Shown one piece after another: positions 28,141-29,244 of a stretch of 29,244 nucleotides of DNA (the stretch's first letter is position 1; every line of letters begins with the position of its first letter). Origin of the DNA: Butyriboletus loyo. Its lineage: Eukaryota; Basidiomycota; Agaricomycetes; Boletales; Boletaceae. The position numbers and the translations under genes are program-made. The notes under the pieces are model-generated. The model saw only the letters and a program-made list of their open reading frames with translations. It was not told where the DNA came from and did not search any database. The stretch lies in contig JBBPSI010000279.1 of NCBI GenBank assembly GCA_038093515.1, forward strand, positions 1 to 29,244, given 5' to 3'.

Positions 28141-28523
28141 TGTTAGAGACTTGCTGTAGTGCACAACATGGTGTAAGAACAAGATTGATTAGAACTCAGA
28201 TAAGCTGAGTTCAAAGTACATATATGGTCTGACTACACATGTTATGTAATCAGTATATTATATAATTCTAATACATGTTCAACATAAACTACTATACATG
28301 GCTAGACTAAGAAGCACACAGCAATCAGAAAGAAGAGAAGTAAACAGAGATTAAATACATGTGGTGTGATATCATAGGCTGAACTGGACCATGATGTCAT
28401 AGGCTCTGTCTTAGACCTGGTCACATGTACATACTGTCTCATGATCATGTGCACTAGGTCATGTGATCTTTGAAAGTAGAAATGACAAGTCCAAAAGTGT
28501 GGAAATAATATAGTATTATAACA
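28141..28523 (-). repeat. Copia LTR (LTR-A subfamily), 5' LTR of the gag pseudogene
   Basis: On the minus strand it starts TGTTATAATACTATATT at 28523, like the LTR-A copies at 7734 and 8381, and matches them through the U3 (CATGTATTTAATCTC, TACTTCTCTTC) to about 28286. It then diverges to an end CTCTAACA at 28141. The second half is therefore a different subfamily or a recombinant. Its position upstream of gag links LTR-A to Ty1/copia. Confidence 0.65.
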
Positions 28524-28833
28524 GTCTAGGGGTTGGTATTCATTGGCATAGCAGATATTGGGGAAACCACCTGGTGGGGTGGGGGTATGATTAAGTCACA
28601 GCCCACAGTGGAGCTGCTGGGGTTGGGGGGTAGACATCAATTTCTTATAGGTAGTGAGTTTTACTGACAGTTTTATAGGGTTGTGCATGGTATTGCCTAT
28701 AAGTGGTATATAGGTCAAGCTGAGTATGTTGTTGGTTTCAGAGCCTCCATGTTCATTGCTGTTCATTTACTCAGTTCATTTATTATGGTATAGGGGTCAG
28801 TAAGGGAATGGTTCAGCTTATCTTTGTATAAAT
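28524..28833. other. Unassigned spacer between copia LTR and LTR-B
   Basis: 310 nt, G-runs (GGGGTGGGGG, GGGGTTGGGGGG) on the + strand, no open frame of note and no match to other sequence in the window. Confidence 0.4.
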
Positions 28834-29244
28834 TGTTGAAACGGTAGTGTTCTATTTCTGTATTTCACTTACAGCCACTACGTTTCTAGACTGGTCTATA
28901 TGACATCATTGTCTAGACCTAGTCACGCTTATCACATTACAAATAGCTCTTTTTATGCTATTGGACGATATGCTTAGTCTTATCTCTTATCTCTATCATA
29001 TCGTCATGTATTTCATACTATACCTTATAAAGGTACTATACAGAACATAAGTACAAACACTCATGTACTGTATATAAGACAGCCCTTATGGCTTGTCGCT
29101 TTTCTCTAGATCTTTCAGTTCTATCTTCACTACTGTGATATCTCTAAGTTGAGCCTTGCTCCTTATACTCTGTTTGCGATACTCTCACTCTCGTATTATC
29201 AGTGAGTCTTTCCACTGATAGGTTTACCCTTGCATCCTTTGTTG
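28834..29244 (+). repeat. LTR-B, + copy, truncated by the window end
   Basis: Starts TGTTGAAACGGTAGTG. It matches the reverse complement of 27134-27040 and then 20690-20349. TATATAAGACAGCCC at about 29073 is a likely TATA region. It shares an ATGACATCAT/GTCTAGACC module with LTR-A U3. It continues past the window. Confidence 0.75.

Overview
The window looks like a piece of a basidiomycete (probably Agaricomycete) genome. The host genes are split by short GT-AG introns of 52-99 nt. Two of them belong to what I take to be the basidiomycete-restricted DUF6593 family, and the rest of the window is a nest of fungal retrotransposons.

Layout. 1-6222: a Ty3/gypsy chromovirus (copy 1, + strand, 5' end cut by the window) with gag, pol with a chromodomain, a third ORF with zinc knuckles, and a 3' LTR. 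It sits in a broken Ty1/copia integrase (6223-6697, - strand). 6698-10882: a graveyard of nested elements. It holds several copies of a copia-type LTR (here 'LTR-A'), pieces of the gypsy LTR, and a Tc1/mariner-like transposase remnant. Insertion order can be read from target-site duplications. 10883-19218: the only host-gene island, with eIF2A (+), CDC73 (-, tail-to-tail with eIF2A) and two tandem DUF6593 genes (+). 19219-20690: degraded repeats. 20696-27034: a complete second gypsy copy (- strand) with two nearly identical LTRs and the 5-bp duplication AGTAA. It lies inside another LTR-like repeat ('LTR-B'), which itself lies in a dead copia gag. 28141-29244: a copia LTR and another LTR-B.

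How the parts work. eIF2A is a translation initiation factor and CDC73 is a Paf1-complex transcription elongation subunit; both are housekeeping genes. The gypsy family appears to use Tf1-style self-priming. The predicted transcript starts with a 10-nt sequence complementary to a site 2 nt downstream of the 5' LTR, and a stem-loop conserved in the LTR lies between them. Its 560-nt leader has no AUG although the gag frame stays open through it. Pol overlaps gag by 19 nt in the -1 frame. A third ORF after the chromodomain carries three zinc knuckles, while Gag has only a non-canonical one. No copy in the window is fully intact: copy 1 has small deletions in gag and ORF3, and copy 2 has a nonsense codon in pol and a large deletion in ORF3.

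The best candidates for something undescribed are the third ORF, the AUG-free leader, and a promoter module shared by the gypsy and copia LTRs. I saw no tRNA, rRNA or CRISPR array.
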